Shown here in pieces: positions 1 to 7,508 of a stretch of 64,000 nucleotides of DNA. Location: positions 1 to 64,000 of the forward strand of contig CADCFN010000013.1 of the NCBI GenBank assembly GCA_902800715.1. Reading direction: 5' to 3'. The DNA comes from an uncultured Bacteroidales bacterium (GTDB lineage: Bacteria > Bacteroidota > Bacteroidia > Bacteroidales > Muribaculaceae). Each line of letters opens with the position of its first letter. Position 1 is the first letter of the stretch. Below the pieces are notes generated by a model, which worked only from the letters and a program-made list of their open reading frames with translations, was not told where the DNA came from and searched no databases. A program made the translations under genes and the position numbers.

Positions 1-1
1 C

Positions 2-316
2 CACTGCATGCTGGTTGACCTGCGCACCAAGTATCCCGAGTTGACCGGTAAGGTTGCCGAGGCTGCCCTCGTTGCTGCCGACATCACCGTCAACAAGAAC
101 ATGGTTCCCTTCGACGACCGCAGCGCCTTCCAGACCAGCGGTCTGCGTCTGGGCACTCCCGCCATCACGACCCGTGGCCTGAAGGAGGACAAGATGGGCG
201 ACATCGTCGAGCTCATCGACACCGTGCTCCGCGCTCCCGAGGACGAGGCAGTTATCGCCGCCGTTCGTGGCAAGGTCAACGAGATGATGAAGGATTATCC
301 CATGTTCGCATGGTAA
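2..316 (+). CDS. glyA: Serine hydroxymethyltransferase, C-terminal fragment
   Basis: This is the last 104 codons of a gene that begins before the window. The frame is open to the left edge. The protein makes glycine and 5,10-methylene-THF from serine and THF using PLP in the cytoplasm. The fragment shows motifs typical of the GlyA C-terminal domain: [27 protein letters not shown], then a short helical tail ending in MFAW. The PLP lysine lies outside the window. folD, whose product uses methylene-THF, is at 17.4-18.3 kb but is not linked in an operon. The family call is firm. The N-terminal extent cannot be seen. Confidence 0.95.
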   Translation, partial: HCMLVDLRTKYPELTGKVAEAALVAADITVNKNMVPFDDRSAFQTSGLRLGTPAITTRGLKEDKMGDIVELIDTVLRAPEDEAVIAAVRGKVNEMMKDYPMFAW

Positions 317-420
317 ATATGCTCGCGTTGCTCGCAGTTTAGAGTTTAGTGTTTAGAGTTTAGAGGGGCATCCGCGCTCTTTTAACCCCACGCTAAGGCG
401 CAAAGGCGCTAAGAAATGTA

Positions 421-449
421 GAGACGCAAAATTTTGCGTCTCTTTTTTT
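421..449 (+). terminator. Rho-independent terminator in repeat copy 1
   Basis: A perfect palindrome at 421-442 (GAGACGCAAAA / TTTTGCGTCTC) is followed by seven T. It lies downstream of glyA and probably ends that transcript. The stem has no unpaired loop base in the DNA, so the RNA loop must open at the central AAAATTTT. Confidence 0.8.
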
Positions 450-562
450 CAATCAGGTTTAGTGCTCGCTGCGCTCGCAGTTTAGAGTTTAGTGTTTAGA
501 GTTTAGAGGGGCATCCGCGCTCTTTAACCTCACGCAAAGGCGCAAAGGCGCTAAGAAATGTA

Positions 563-591
563 GAGACGCAAAATTTTGCGTCTCTTTTTTT
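563..591 (+). terminator. Rho-independent terminator in repeat copy 2
   Basis: The same 22-bp palindrome as at 421 is at 563-584 and is again followed by a T-run. Two identical terminators therefore stand in series behind glyA. Confidence 0.75.
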
Positions 592-832
592 CAATCAACA
601 GAATGCTCGCGTTGCTCGCAGTTTAGGGTTTAGGGTTTAGAGTTTAGAGAGGCATCCGCGCTCATTTTTAGGCGCTAAGGTTTTGAATTGTGGCATCTGC
701 AGGTCTTTACTGTCGGCAAATTTAGCGAATGTACTAATGGTGACCGCACTCCTGTCAATGGGGTGCGGTTGACTTTTTGTTGCCCTTGACGGCTTTGCGT
801 TTTAGCGTGGTAATCTGCATCTTGGCGTGTAA

Positions 833-864
833 TTTGGCAGTTTCGACAAATATGACTAATTTTG
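833..864 (+). promoter_or_regulatory. Bacteroidales promoter of fabG
   Basis: TTTG at 833-836 and TAATTTTG at 857-864 match the Bacteroidetes -33/-7 consensus with a 20-bp gap. The 5' leader to the fabG ATG would be about 50 nt. Confidence 0.65.
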
Positions 865-920
865 CAGGCCAAAAGTTTGAATAAAACAACATTAATAACC
901 ATATTAATCAAAAACGACAA

Positions 921-1667
921 ATGAAAATGTTAGAAGGAAAAGTGGCGCTCATCACTGGAGCCGCCAGGGGCATCGGCAAGGCCATCGCCCTGAAGTTTGC
1001 TGCCGAGGGTGCCGATATCGCATTCACCGACCTCGTCATTGACGACAACGGCAAGCAGACCGAGCAGGAAATCGCTGCCCTGGGCGTGAGAGCCAAGGGG
1101 TATGCCAGCAACGCTGCCAACTTTGAGGAGACCGAGACTGTGGTGAAGCAGATTCACGAGGACTTTGGCCACATCGACATCCTGGTCAACAACGCCGGTA
1201 TCACCAAGGACGGCATCATGCTGCGCATGAGCGAGCAGCAGTGGGACGCTGTTATCGCCGTGAACCTGAAGAGTGCGTTCAACTTCATCCACGCTGTGGT
1301 GCCCATCATGATGCGCCAGCGCAGTGGTTCGATTATCAATATGGCATCGGTAGTGGGTGTACACGGCAACGCCGGACAGTCTAACTACGCTGCCAGCAAG
1401 GCAGGCCTTATCGCCCTTGCCAAGAGCATTGCCCAGGAGATGGGTACCCGTGGCATCCGTGCCAACGCCATTGCTCCGGGCTTTATCGACACCGCTATGA
1501 CCCAGCAACTGAGCGAAGAGGTCCGCAATGAGTGGTGCCAGCGCATCCCCCTGCGCCGTGGCGGCACCGTCGAGGATATTGCCAACGTGGCTACCTTCCT
1601 CGCCAGCGACATGTCGAGCTACGTCACCGGTCAGGTCATCCAGGTTGATGGCGGCATGAACATGTAA
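921..1667 (+). CDS. fabG: 3-oxoacyl-[ACP] reductase FabG
   Basis: A 248-residue classical short-chain dehydrogenase. It reduces 3-oxoacyl-ACP with NADPH in fatty-acid elongation in the cytoplasm. The Rossmann motif TGAARGIG is at residues 12-19 and NNAG at 90-93. The catalytic triad is Ser143, Tyr156 and Lys160 (YAASK), and the family C-terminal VDGGMNM is present. Length is typical. The ATG at 921 follows a clear promoter (833-864), and the first residues MKMLEGKVALITG fit the family start, although a second in-frame ATG lies two codons downstream. The gene is monocistronic: a strong terminator follows at 1700. Other SDR activities are possible in principle, but the full-length similarity favours FabG. 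Confidence 0.93.
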   Translation: MKMLEGKVALITGAARGIGKAIALKFAAEGADIAFTDLVIDDNGKQTEQEIAALGVRAKGYASNAANFEETETVVKQIHEDFGHIDILVNNAGITKDGIMLRMSEQQWDAVIAVNLKSAFNFIHAVVPIMMRQRSGSIINMASVVGVHGNAGQSNYAASKAGLIALAKSIAQEMGTRGIRANAIAPGFIDTAMTQQLSEEVRNEWCQRIPLRRGGTVEDIANVATFLASDMSSYVTGQVIQVDGGMNM

Positions 1668-1699
1668 TTTCTTTCCAGAAATACTATCATTTAAGGGTA

Positions 1700-1737
1700 G
1701 GGGCGCTTTTTGTTGAAAAGGCGCTCCTGTTTTTTTG
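1700..1737 (+). terminator. fabG terminator
   Basis: A 12-bp stem (1700-1711 with 1716-1727, two G-T wobbles) closes a GTTG loop and is followed by TG and seven T. Confidence 0.85.
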
Positions 1738-1770
1738 TCCTTTTTTGTCTGATTATTAGAATATTATGAC

Positions 1771-1778
1771 TATATTTG
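1771..1778 (+). promoter_or_regulatory. -7 box TATATTTG upstream of 1832 gene
   Basis: TATATTTG matches TAnnTTTG and is followed by GCA. The leader to the ATG at 1832 is about 50 nt. A TTTG at 1744-1747 is a little far to be a good -33 box. Confidence 0.6.
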
Positions 1779-1831
1779 CAGCCTGCAGGAATAAATATCA
1801 GTCGTATTATTAATTTTTATAACATCTGAAC

Positions 1832-3571
1832 ATGGACAAGAAATCTTTACTTATCGTTATCGCTTTGCTCACGGGGTTGAGTGCTTTGGCACAGTCGGCC
1901 GTGCCTGAAGCAGCCCCCGAGTCAATCACCGGTTTTCCGCACGATGCCTGGTACAATCGTCCAGCGGGAGCCTTTTACTCGCACATCACAGCTGTGAATG
2001 GCGTAGCAGAATACAATTCTGTCAGTAATGAATACATCATGTTGAAGCCCTACAGTGATTACACGTTCCATGCGCTCGGCGATATCGGTCCCGAGACGCA
2101 GTTCCAGTGGCAGTGCATCAATGAATATGGAATGGTGTATAATGAGAGCTATACGCGTGACCTCACAGTGAATACTGAGGAGTGCTGGCAGCAGACGCCC
2201 ACGCTTAGCGTTAGAAATGGGGGTTCCAGCAGTGATTATTCATGGTATAATCCTTCAAATGGTATGTTGCCGGTTATCTGCCCGATTATGATGTTGACGG
2301 CAGTCAATCCCTCGCAGGTATCAGGACAGGATGATGACATTGAATATCTGCTGTCGAGCAAGTCGCCCGCTCCCCACGGTCGTAATGATGAGGGGCTCTT
2401 CTATTCTTTCGATGGCCTGATGCCTTATGGCAGCAATGGCCAAGGCTGGTGGCTAGGCAAGAATGCCAGCCACGTTGACGGCATAGCACAGGCCTTTGAG
2501 AAACCGACTCACCCTTATCTGCTCAAGAAGGTCTGCCTCATGATTAATAACGATGCCGTCATCACGGGAGATGTGACTTTGACCTGCAAGGTGTACCGCC
2601 TCAACGAGATTCCTGCTTATGAAGCCCAAGAATCGGTACGCCTGCCCGAAGTGCCCGGTGAACTGATTGCCCTTGGCAAGGGAACGGTGACACCCGGGAC
2701 GGTAACCGAGAAAAACGGTCTTGTGGAGTTCAGCCTGTACCGGGTTGACCAGGCCAACACTGTGTCGGCTCAAGAATGCCAGCTGACTGTAGATGAACCC
2801 ATTCTAGTGGTCATCGACGGCTACAATGAGCCTGAAGCAGCCCATCTCGTGGACTTCACGGCCAGGGCCAGCACCAATATAATGAATGACGAGGGCTATG
2901 GCGAGTTGGCCTATGTGAAATGCCCTGTGGAAGACAGTGAGGGCGATTTCTCGGGCGACTACGAATGGCGCGGGCTTAACCACCTGTTGTACAACGGCAT
3001 GACGATGATGACAGGTCTCTCAATCTATATCGTTGCCGAGCTCCCGTATCTCCTGATAGCAGGGGACGGTGAATATGAGTTTGATGAAACAGGAGGCTTG
3101 CTGCAGCGTGAGTATGGTAACGAGACTGTTAGCGGCATTAAATTTCTGGCATGGACCCCGAGCGAGAGCGGCGAGTGGACAATAGAGTGCAACGGCAAGA
3201 AAGGATTGCCCGATTGGCTTGATATTGAACTGGTTGACAATAAGCTGCAAGGCGAGTTCAACCACACTGTCACTGCCCAGGTGACGGCCGAGCCACTGCC
3301 AGTGTGGCTTGATTCCCGCGAAGCGGTAGTCAGGTTTGGATTTACCGGCGCTTATCTAGACTACAAGTTCATTCAGCAACGGGCTCCCGGCGACTACGTT
3401 GATCCTGATGACCCTCCCATCGTCATCATCCATAAACTCATAGAAATCCTCATCTATGGAAAACCTACCATTGAAGGCATGAAGCACTACGATATCAACC
3501 AAGATGGAGAACTCACCATCGCCGATGTCGATGCCTGCATCAAGATTCATTTTCACCCCGAAGAAGAATAA
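1832..3571 (+). CDS. Secreted BACON/dockerin-type protein (paralogue 1)
   Basis: A 579-residue exported protein of unknown function. It has an N-terminal signal peptide (MDKKSLLIVIALLTGLSALAQS). Segments shared with the proteins at 34362, 37180 and 41815 include WYNRPAGAFY, VDGIAQAFEKPTHPYLLKKV, DEGYGELAYVK and REAVVRFG. The stretch around residues 430-520 (PDWLDIELVD..TVTAQVTAEPLP..FIQQ) resembles a BACON-like beta-sandwich. The C-terminus carries one dockerin-type calcium loop (YDINQDGELTIADVDACI), where the paralogues carry two repeats. It is therefore a shorter, diverged member. It stands alone with its own promoter (1771) and no cohesin partner in the window. Surface location is inferred. 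Confidence 0.75.
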   Translation: MDKKSLLIVIALLTGLSALAQSAVPEAAPESITGFPHDAWYNRPAGAFYSHITAVNGVAEYNSVSNEYIMLKPYSDYTFHALGDIGPETQFQWQCINEYGMVYNESYTRDLTVNTEECWQQTPTLSVRNGGSSSDYSWYNPSNGMLPVICPIMMLTAVNPSQVSGQDDDIEYLLSSKSPAPHGRNDEGLFYSFDGLMPYGSNGQGWWLGKNASHVDGIAQAFEKPTHPYLLKKVCLMINNDAVITGDVTLTCKVYRLNEIPAYEAQESVRLPEVPGELIALGKGTVTPGTVTEKNGLVEFSLYRVDQANTVSAQECQLTVDEPILVVIDGYNEPEAAHLVDFTARASTNIMNDEGYGELAYVKCPVEDSEGDFSGDYEWRGLNHLLYNGMTMMTGLSIYIVAELPYLLIAGDGEYEFDETGGLLQREYGNETVSGIKFLAWTPSESGEWTIECNGKKGLPDWLDIELVDNKLQGEFNHTVTAQVTAEPLPVWLDSREAVVRFGFTGAYLDYKFIQQRAPGDYVDPDDPPIVIIHKLIEILIYGKPTIEGMKHYDINQDGELTIADVDACIKIHFHPEEE

Positions 3572-3684
3572 TTCTCAATTATCCGTCATCAACACCATAA
3601 TAATTCTAATAAAAATTTGGTTTGTTTGATGTGAGTTCAACGTAGGTTTATTCTGGAACTCAGCAAGTTAGCTATATAAAACTT

Positions 3685-3908
3685 GAGGGTGTGTTATAAT
3701 TCAACTGCTAGAACTATAACCGCCCTGCGGGCGGGAAATTAATCAAAATTAATTATAAAATTTTTATTAATATGATAATAGTATCAATTTTAATTTAATA
3801 ATTTGTTTGATTTCCCGAAGTTTGGCAGCACCTTAGCAATTGATGCAAGCATCATTGCCTTCGGTTTGCACAAACTTTCCCGTGCGATAGCACGGTTATA
3901 TTACCGAG
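3685..3908 (-). repeat. Palindromic MITE-like element, copy A (truncated, with internal insert)
   Basis: This is the reverse orientation of the element described at 43842. It starts at GAGGGTGTGTTATAATT, then the hairpin CCGCCCTGCGGGCGG, GAAATTAA, an AT-rich core and TTTCCCG. About 58 bp of unrelated sequence flanked by a repeated TTTCCCG then follows, before the second hairpin (3876-3897) and TTATATTACCGAG. The outer end is lost after 3908. It occupies most of the 3572-4012 gap. No gene is seen there. Confidence 0.8.
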
Positions 3909-3920
3909 GTCCTTAAAAAA

Positions 3921-3946
3921 CTTTAGCGTCTTAGCGCCTTAGCGTG
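3921..3946 (-). repeat. Dispersed CGCTAAGGCGC-type repeat
   Basis: CTTTAGCGTCTTAGCGCC..AGCGTG is the reverse complement of the CACGCTAAGGCGCAAAGGCG module found twice behind glyA (near 390 and 531). Related copies lie at 49211 and 49296. Confidence 0.7.
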
Positions 3947-4012
3947 AAGGTAAACGGATGCGGATGCAATTATTCGTTTAATTAGCGAAATTGGTAGTTA
4001 TAAAGTGGTTTG

Positions 4013-4462
4013 TCACTCGTCGCCGTCGGCGATTTCGCATTGGCACATTTCGCGGTATTCCTGCCAGTCGGGGTCTTCCTCGGCCTCGAATTGCAGCGGC
4101 AGGGCAGGGAAGGGTGCCATCACCTCGTTGAACTTGCGCTGGAAGATGTGCAGCGAACGGGTGTAGAACACCCAGTTGCGCTCGCCGTCGCCAGTGTAGA
4201 TGCCCGTGAGCACAGCGACCGGGTCACGGTCAAAACAGTCGTTCAAGGCATCGGTGACTTCTTCCATCACCTTACTGTCGGTAAAGGCGGGCAAGCCCTT
4301 GTCGTCGGCCTCATAGGGCCAGGTCACTTCCACACGGTAACGGTACAATCCCGTTGCAATGACATTGTCCATTGCCCGTCGCCCTGTCACCAGGATGAGG
4401 TTGCCGTTGTCACCCTCGGCGGGAGCGGTCCACCAGTCGTCGCTGATTCTGAGTTTTGCCAT
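4013..4462 (-). CDS. DUF695-like protein
   Basis: A 149-residue soluble protein of unknown function. The opening MAKLRISDDWWTAPAE followed by NLILVTGRR resembles the DUF695 family, whose members have a W-tyr/trp-x-A-P-A-E start. No signal peptide or membrane segment is visible. The C-terminus is acidic (EAEEDPDWQEYREMCQCEIADGDE in part). The frame is open further upstream to 4522, but that extension runs through the terminator hairpin at 4504-4543, so the ATG at 4462 is preferred. No TAnnTTTG box is evident upstream. Confidence 0.6.
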   Translation of the reverse strand: MAKLRISDDWWTAPAEGDNGNLILVTGRRAMDNVIATGLYRYRVEVTWPYEADDKGLPAFTDSKVMEEVTDALNDCFDRDPVAVLTGIYTGDGERNWVFYTRSLHIFQRKFNEVMAPFPALPLQFEAEEDPDWQEYREMCQCEIADGDE

Positions 4463-4503
4463 ATTGCGAGTAATTGGATTTGATAAGGTCTTGTTATATG
4501 CTA

Positions 4504-4548
4504 AACAAGTGCGACGGCTCAAGGGGAGCGCGTTGCACTTGTTTTATT
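4504..4548. terminator. Bidirectional terminator between lipoprotein and DUF695 genes
   Basis: The perfect arms AACAAGTGC (4504-4512) and GCACTTGTT (4535-4543) enclose a further GGCTC/GAGC pairing. T-rich sequence follows on the plus side and a shorter T-run on the minus side. It sits just past the stop of the minus-strand lipoprotein gene at 4568. Confidence 0.7.
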
Positions 4549-4567
4549 TCATAATGCGGCAAGCAGA

Positions 4568-5032
4568 TTAGTTAGGGTAGTCAAACACCACTGTTTCGGT
4601 CCTGACAGTAGGCTCTTGGCCCTGCAGACGGGCAACGTAGGTATAGAACAGGGCATGAACAGTGACATTGCTGCCGTAGGTGCCTGCTGCCAATTCTCTT
4701 TTCACGTCATTCTCGAGATAGCTCTTGAAAAGGTTCAAGAACTTGTCCATCTCCTTGGCGGCTTCTGCATCTTGCTTGACAAATTCTGATTTGGCGCCTG
4801 TCGTGTAGTTGGCATCAGCAGCGTATCCCGTCTGGTTCTTCTGAATCCAATCTTTAATGTCTTTAATCAGCTCATCTGGACCAGAAAACTCGGTATAGCT
4901 AGCCGAAATGCTATAAGTCACCTTGGTGGGATATTCAGGCTCTGGGCTGTTATCCCAATCGCACGACGAAAATGCAGTAACTGCAAGCAGTGTGGTCACC
5001 AGCATTAAGGTGTATTTGTGTAATTTGTTCAT
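4568..5032 (-). CDS. Hypothetical lipoprotein
   Basis: A 154-residue predicted lipoprotein. MNKLHKYTLMLVTTLLAVTA is followed by a lipobox FSSC, with Cys at about residue 24, and then DWDNSPEPEYP. The rest is a single soluble domain with a helical middle (residues 60-115) and a beta-rich end (VRTETVVFDYP). I do not recognise the family. A -7 box TACCTTTG (5067-5074, minus) precedes the ATG by about 34 nt, and the hairpin at 4504 ends the transcript, so it is probably monocistronic. An outer- or inner-membrane anchor facing the periplasm or surface is inferred from the lipobox only. Confidence 0.7.
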   Translation of the reverse strand: MNKLHKYTLMLVTTLLAVTAFSSCDWDNSPEPEYPTKVTYSISASYTEFSGPDELIKDIKDWIQKNQTGYAADANYTTGAKSEFVKQDAEAAKEMDKFLNLFKSYLENDVKRELAAGTYGSNVTVHALFYTYVARLQGQEPTVRTETVVFDYPN

Positions 5033-5066
5033 ATATGATGTGTGATAGTGATGTTCTTTCAGCCTA

Positions 5067-5074
5067 CAAAGGTA
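5067..5074 (-). promoter_or_regulatory. -7 box of lipoprotein gene 4568-5032
   Basis: Read on the minus strand this is TACCTTTG, a match to TAnnTTTG, ending 34 nt before the ATG. From here to 5350 the sequence is AT-rich and holds nothing else that I can identify. Confidence 0.55.
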
Positions 5075-5350
5075 CTATGTTTTTCCCAATAATCAGTCAT
5101 TTAAAGTATTTTTTCTTGCTTTATCTTTTCACTCATAGATGAGTCGTACTTGGATTCGGACAACAATGCCTATCTATCATTGGCAATCGGTGTTTTGTGA
5201 GTATGTTTATTGTAAAGCATTGTTAATCAAGTAATTATTGGCTACTTGGGTGTTTTGCCATCAAATAAAACAGTCATCAGGTTGCACTAAAAAAAATGTC
5301 AAAAAAATAAAAAATTAGGCAAATCCACTTGTTGATAACTTTATTATTCT

Positions 5351-5358
5351 TACTTTTG
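5351..5358 (+). promoter_or_regulatory. -7 box upstream of 5470 gene
   Basis: TACTTTTG followed by CA matches TAnnTTTG. TTG trinucleotides at 5329-5334 lie at about -33. The leader would be about 105 nt, unusually long for so small a gene, and it contains the palindrome at 5393. Confidence 0.6.
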
Positions 5359-5392
5359 CAGACCCTATTGAATACCACAAGTGTGTCATGGG

Positions 5393-5409
5393 GTGTCGAT
5401 AATCGACAC
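5393..5409. promoter_or_regulatory. Palindrome in 5' leader (operator-like)
   Basis: GTGTCGAT-A-ATCGACAC is a perfect 17-bp inverted repeat about 35 bp downstream of the -7 box and 60 bp before the ATG at 5470. It could be a dimeric repressor site or a small RNA hairpin. No T-run follows. Confidence 0.4.
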
Positions 5410-5469
5410 GAGGCGCTGTTGGCAGGGCTTATAACAGTGCCTTGATATGTGAACCAATAAAACGAATGA

Positions 5470-5952
5470 ATGAATAAGACATTTTTGGCGATTGCTGTTT
5501 TGGCGCTGTTGACGCTGTTCACTTCGGCTTATTATTCGGCCCCGTCCGATAGCCGCATTGGATACAAGGCGCCGGTGTTGACTTTGGGCAATAACAATGG
5601 GTTATCGCCGCTGCAGCAGCACTCTGGCGAGAACATCCTGCTCACATTCTGGGCATCATCGGATGCTAACTCCCGCCTGGATAATATGCGTTATGACAGG
5701 CTGTCGCGTTCTCAGGGCGTTTCGTTTACCCACATCTCGGTGAACATGGACCGCAGCGAGAGCGTGTTTGACTGTGTTGTTGCCATCGATGACCTGAACC
5801 GCTCATCGCAGTTCAATGCCACAGTGGATGCCCAGGACGAAATCATCAAGCGTTGGCGTCTGGACGGTGGTTACCACTCGTTCCTGATTGACGCCAGCGG
5901 CACGATTGTTGCTGTCGATCCCGATGCCAAGTCGTTGAGGGCCATCAAGTAA
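5470..5952 (+). CDS. Thioredoxin-fold (TlpA-like) exported protein lacking CxxC
   Basis: A 160-residue exported protein. An N-terminal hydrophobic segment (MNKTFLAIAVLALLTLFTSA) is followed by a TlpA/AhpC-TSA-like domain: APVLTL near residue 34, NILLTFWAS at about 55-63, a VSFTHISVNMD strand, and a conserved-looking GGYHSFLIDASGTIVAVDP near the end. In redox-active relatives the segment after the FWA strand carries W-C-x-x-C. Here it reads WASSDANS, and there is a single Cys in the mature part. Disulfide exchange is therefore unlikely. A binding or structural role is inferred. It converges on the acyltransferase gene 14 bp away. Confidence 0.65.
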   Translation: MNKTFLAIAVLALLTLFTSAYYSAPSDSRIGYKAPVLTLGNNNGLSPLQQHSGENILLTFWASSDANSRLDNMRYDRLSRSQGVSFTHISVNMDRSESVFDCVVAIDDLNRSSQFNATVDAQDEIIKRWRLDGGYHSFLIDASGTIVAVDPDAKSLRAIK

Positions 5953-5966
5953 GCATCGTCACATTA

Positions 5967-6974
5967 TCAGGATTTATGGTCGGGACTTTCCGTTTGGGAG
6001 GGTCCCGATTCTTGTTTTGGTCGCTTCAGGATAGGCTCAACGGCCCAGGTGAACAACTTGACCTTGCTCATGCCGTAGAGGATAACGATGACCACCAGGG
6101 TATAGAGGATGATATAAGGGAACGTGACCGAAAGACTGAAGTTCTTAATCAAGGGTTGCAGTATCAAGCCGATGATAAAGAAATGGTACATGTAGTAGAA
6201 AAGGCTGTTTTTGCCAAAGTCGTGCAGCACGCGGACATCCTTGACGAGATTGAAAATAAGTATCGACATGCTGACGGCACAGGATAATACCAGAAGTTTC
6301 TCGGGAATGTCCTTGAACTTGTAGTGGTCGGCACCATTCAAGAAGCCGCCGCAATGGGGGAACAGCCAGAAGAGCAACGGCAGTGCCAACAGGGCGACAA
6401 CCGCATGCAGGACGTTGTTGTTCCACCAACGGGCTGAGAGTGCCCCTTGACGGCAATAATAGCCTAGCAGGAAAAAGAAGTAAAAGTTGATGGCCCGTTG
6501 CAAGGCAAACGGATTACCCAGATGGGAAAGACCGATTAGCACGCTGGCTGCCAGTGCGATACCCAGATAGAGGGCTGGACGCCGCAACAATGACTTGGGA
6601 GTGTAGTAGAGTGCTATCCTCCAGTAAATGAGGCACATCAGATACCAGAGCACACCGAACGGGATAATCTGTATTGCAGCAAGGAAACTGCCGCCACACA
6701 GCTGCACCCTGAGGCTGTTGAGTATCTGAAAAATGACCAGCGTGAAGAAGATGTTGAACACCCCACGCCACATTTCACGCGGCGACTGCTGGGCGGGATT
6801 CTTGGTCAAGTATCCCGAAACGAGGATGAACAACGGCATGTGGAAGGAATAAATCAGACCCATCACGGCATGGTTGACCACATTCTGGTTGTCAAACGTG
6901 GTGATGATGTGTCCCATGATGACAAGGATAATCAAGAGGCCTTTCAGCGAGTCTATACGGTAATCCCTTGCCAT
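5967..6974 (-). CDS. Membrane acyltransferase (acyltransferase family 3)
   Basis: A 335-residue polytopic membrane protein. The N-terminus reads DSLKGLLIILVIMGHII, and FHMPLFILVSGYL follows about 30 residues later. This pair is typical of Acyl_transf_3 proteins (OafA/NodX type) that O-acylate sugars of surface glycans. About ten hydrophobic segments are visible. The C-terminal tail is hydrophilic (KRPKQESGPSQTE). It is the last gene of the minus-strand run yqgE-coaW-GT2-GNAT-acyltransferase and starts 6 bp after the GNAT stop. Next to a glycosyltransferase this suggests glycan decoration. The substrate is unknown. Confidence 0.85.
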   Translation of the reverse strand: MARDYRIDSLKGLLIILVIMGHIITTFDNQNVVNHAVMGLIYSFHMPLFILVSGYLTKNPAQQSPREMWRGVFNIFFTLVIFQILNSLRVQLCGGSFLAAIQIIPFGVLWYLMCLIYWRIALYYTPKSLLRRPALYLGIALAASVLIGLSHLGNPFALQRAINFYFFFLLGYYCRQGALSARWWNNNVLHAVVALLALPLLFWLFPHCGGFLNGADHYKFKDIPEKLLVLSCAVSMSILIFNLVKDVRVLHDFGKNSLFYYMYHFFIIGLILQPLIKNFSLSVTFPYIILYTLVVIVILYGMSKVKLFTWAVEPILKRPKQESGPSQTESPDHKS

Positions 6975-6980
6975 ATATCG

Positions 6981-7508
6981 TTAAGATAGAATCATTTGCA
7001 TAATCGCGACATCACAATACGAGGCACCCCGTTTTACCCACTGCTGCAGGACACCGACGTGACGGTATCCGAAGCTCTCGAACAGGTTGAGGCACACCTT
7101 GTTGTTCACTGCGATATAGACGTACAGCTGACGCAGGCCGATGTGGTCGCGGGCGTAGGCCGTCAGTTGCTCCAGCGCCTGGCGTCCCAAGCCCTTGCCG
7201 CGGTACTCGTCGGCAATAAACAAGCCCAGTTCGGCATGGTTGTTGAAGGGGTCAAAGTTGAGGAAATCGATGGTCCCGATGGGCGTGCCATCGCTCGTCA
7301 GCGTGATAATCAGCCGCAGCTGGCGTTGCGAGTAGATGTCGCCGGTGTTGGCTTCCAGGTACTGCCACAAGGCTGCACGTGAATAGGGGGCAATCGTGTC
7401 GCTTACCACCCACAACGCGGTATCGTTTTCCCACTTGTAGAGGATATCCAGGTCGGTGGGCTCCAGTGCCCTGAGGGCTATAGTGTCATTGCTTAATAAC
7501 TGATTCAT
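6981..7508 (-). CDS. GNAT family N-acetyltransferase
   Basis: A 175-residue RimJ/RimL- or SpeG-like acetyltransferase. It opens with LRALEPTDLDILYKWEND, carries the acetyl-CoA motif YRGKGLGRQAL near residue 105, and ends with NLFESFGYRHVGVLQQW, a usual GNAT C-terminal strand-helix. Its ATG overlaps the stop of the upstream glycosyltransferase by 4 bp (7505-7508), so the two are translationally coupled. The acceptor could be an amino-sugar, a spermidine-like amine or a protein N-terminus. The sequence does not decide. Confidence 0.85.
   Translation of the reverse strand: MNQLLSNDTIALRALEPTDLDILYKWENDTALWVVSDTIAPYSRAALWQYLEANTGDIYSQRQLRLIITLTSDGTPIGTIDFLNFDPFNNHAELGLFIADEYRGKGLGRQALEQLTAYARDHIGLRQLYVYIAVNNKVCLNLFESFGYRHVGVLQQWVKRGASYCDVAIMQMILS

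Larger units (their letters stand above)
320..690 (+). repeat. 142-bp tandem repeat downstream of glyA, 2.6 copies
   Basis: Three copies start at 320, 463 and 604 (spacing 143 and 141 bp), and the third is truncated near 690. Each copy runs: TGCTCGC..GCTCGCAG, a GTTTAGA-type heptamer run, GCATCCGCGCTC, a CACGCTAAGGCGCAAAGG-type module, then a perfect 22-bp palindrome followed by seven T. The CGCTAAGGCGCAAAGG module recurs in reverse at 3921, 49211 and 49296, so it belongs to a dispersed family. This repeat fills most of the 317-920 gap. No coding sequence is seen there. Confidence 0.9.
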
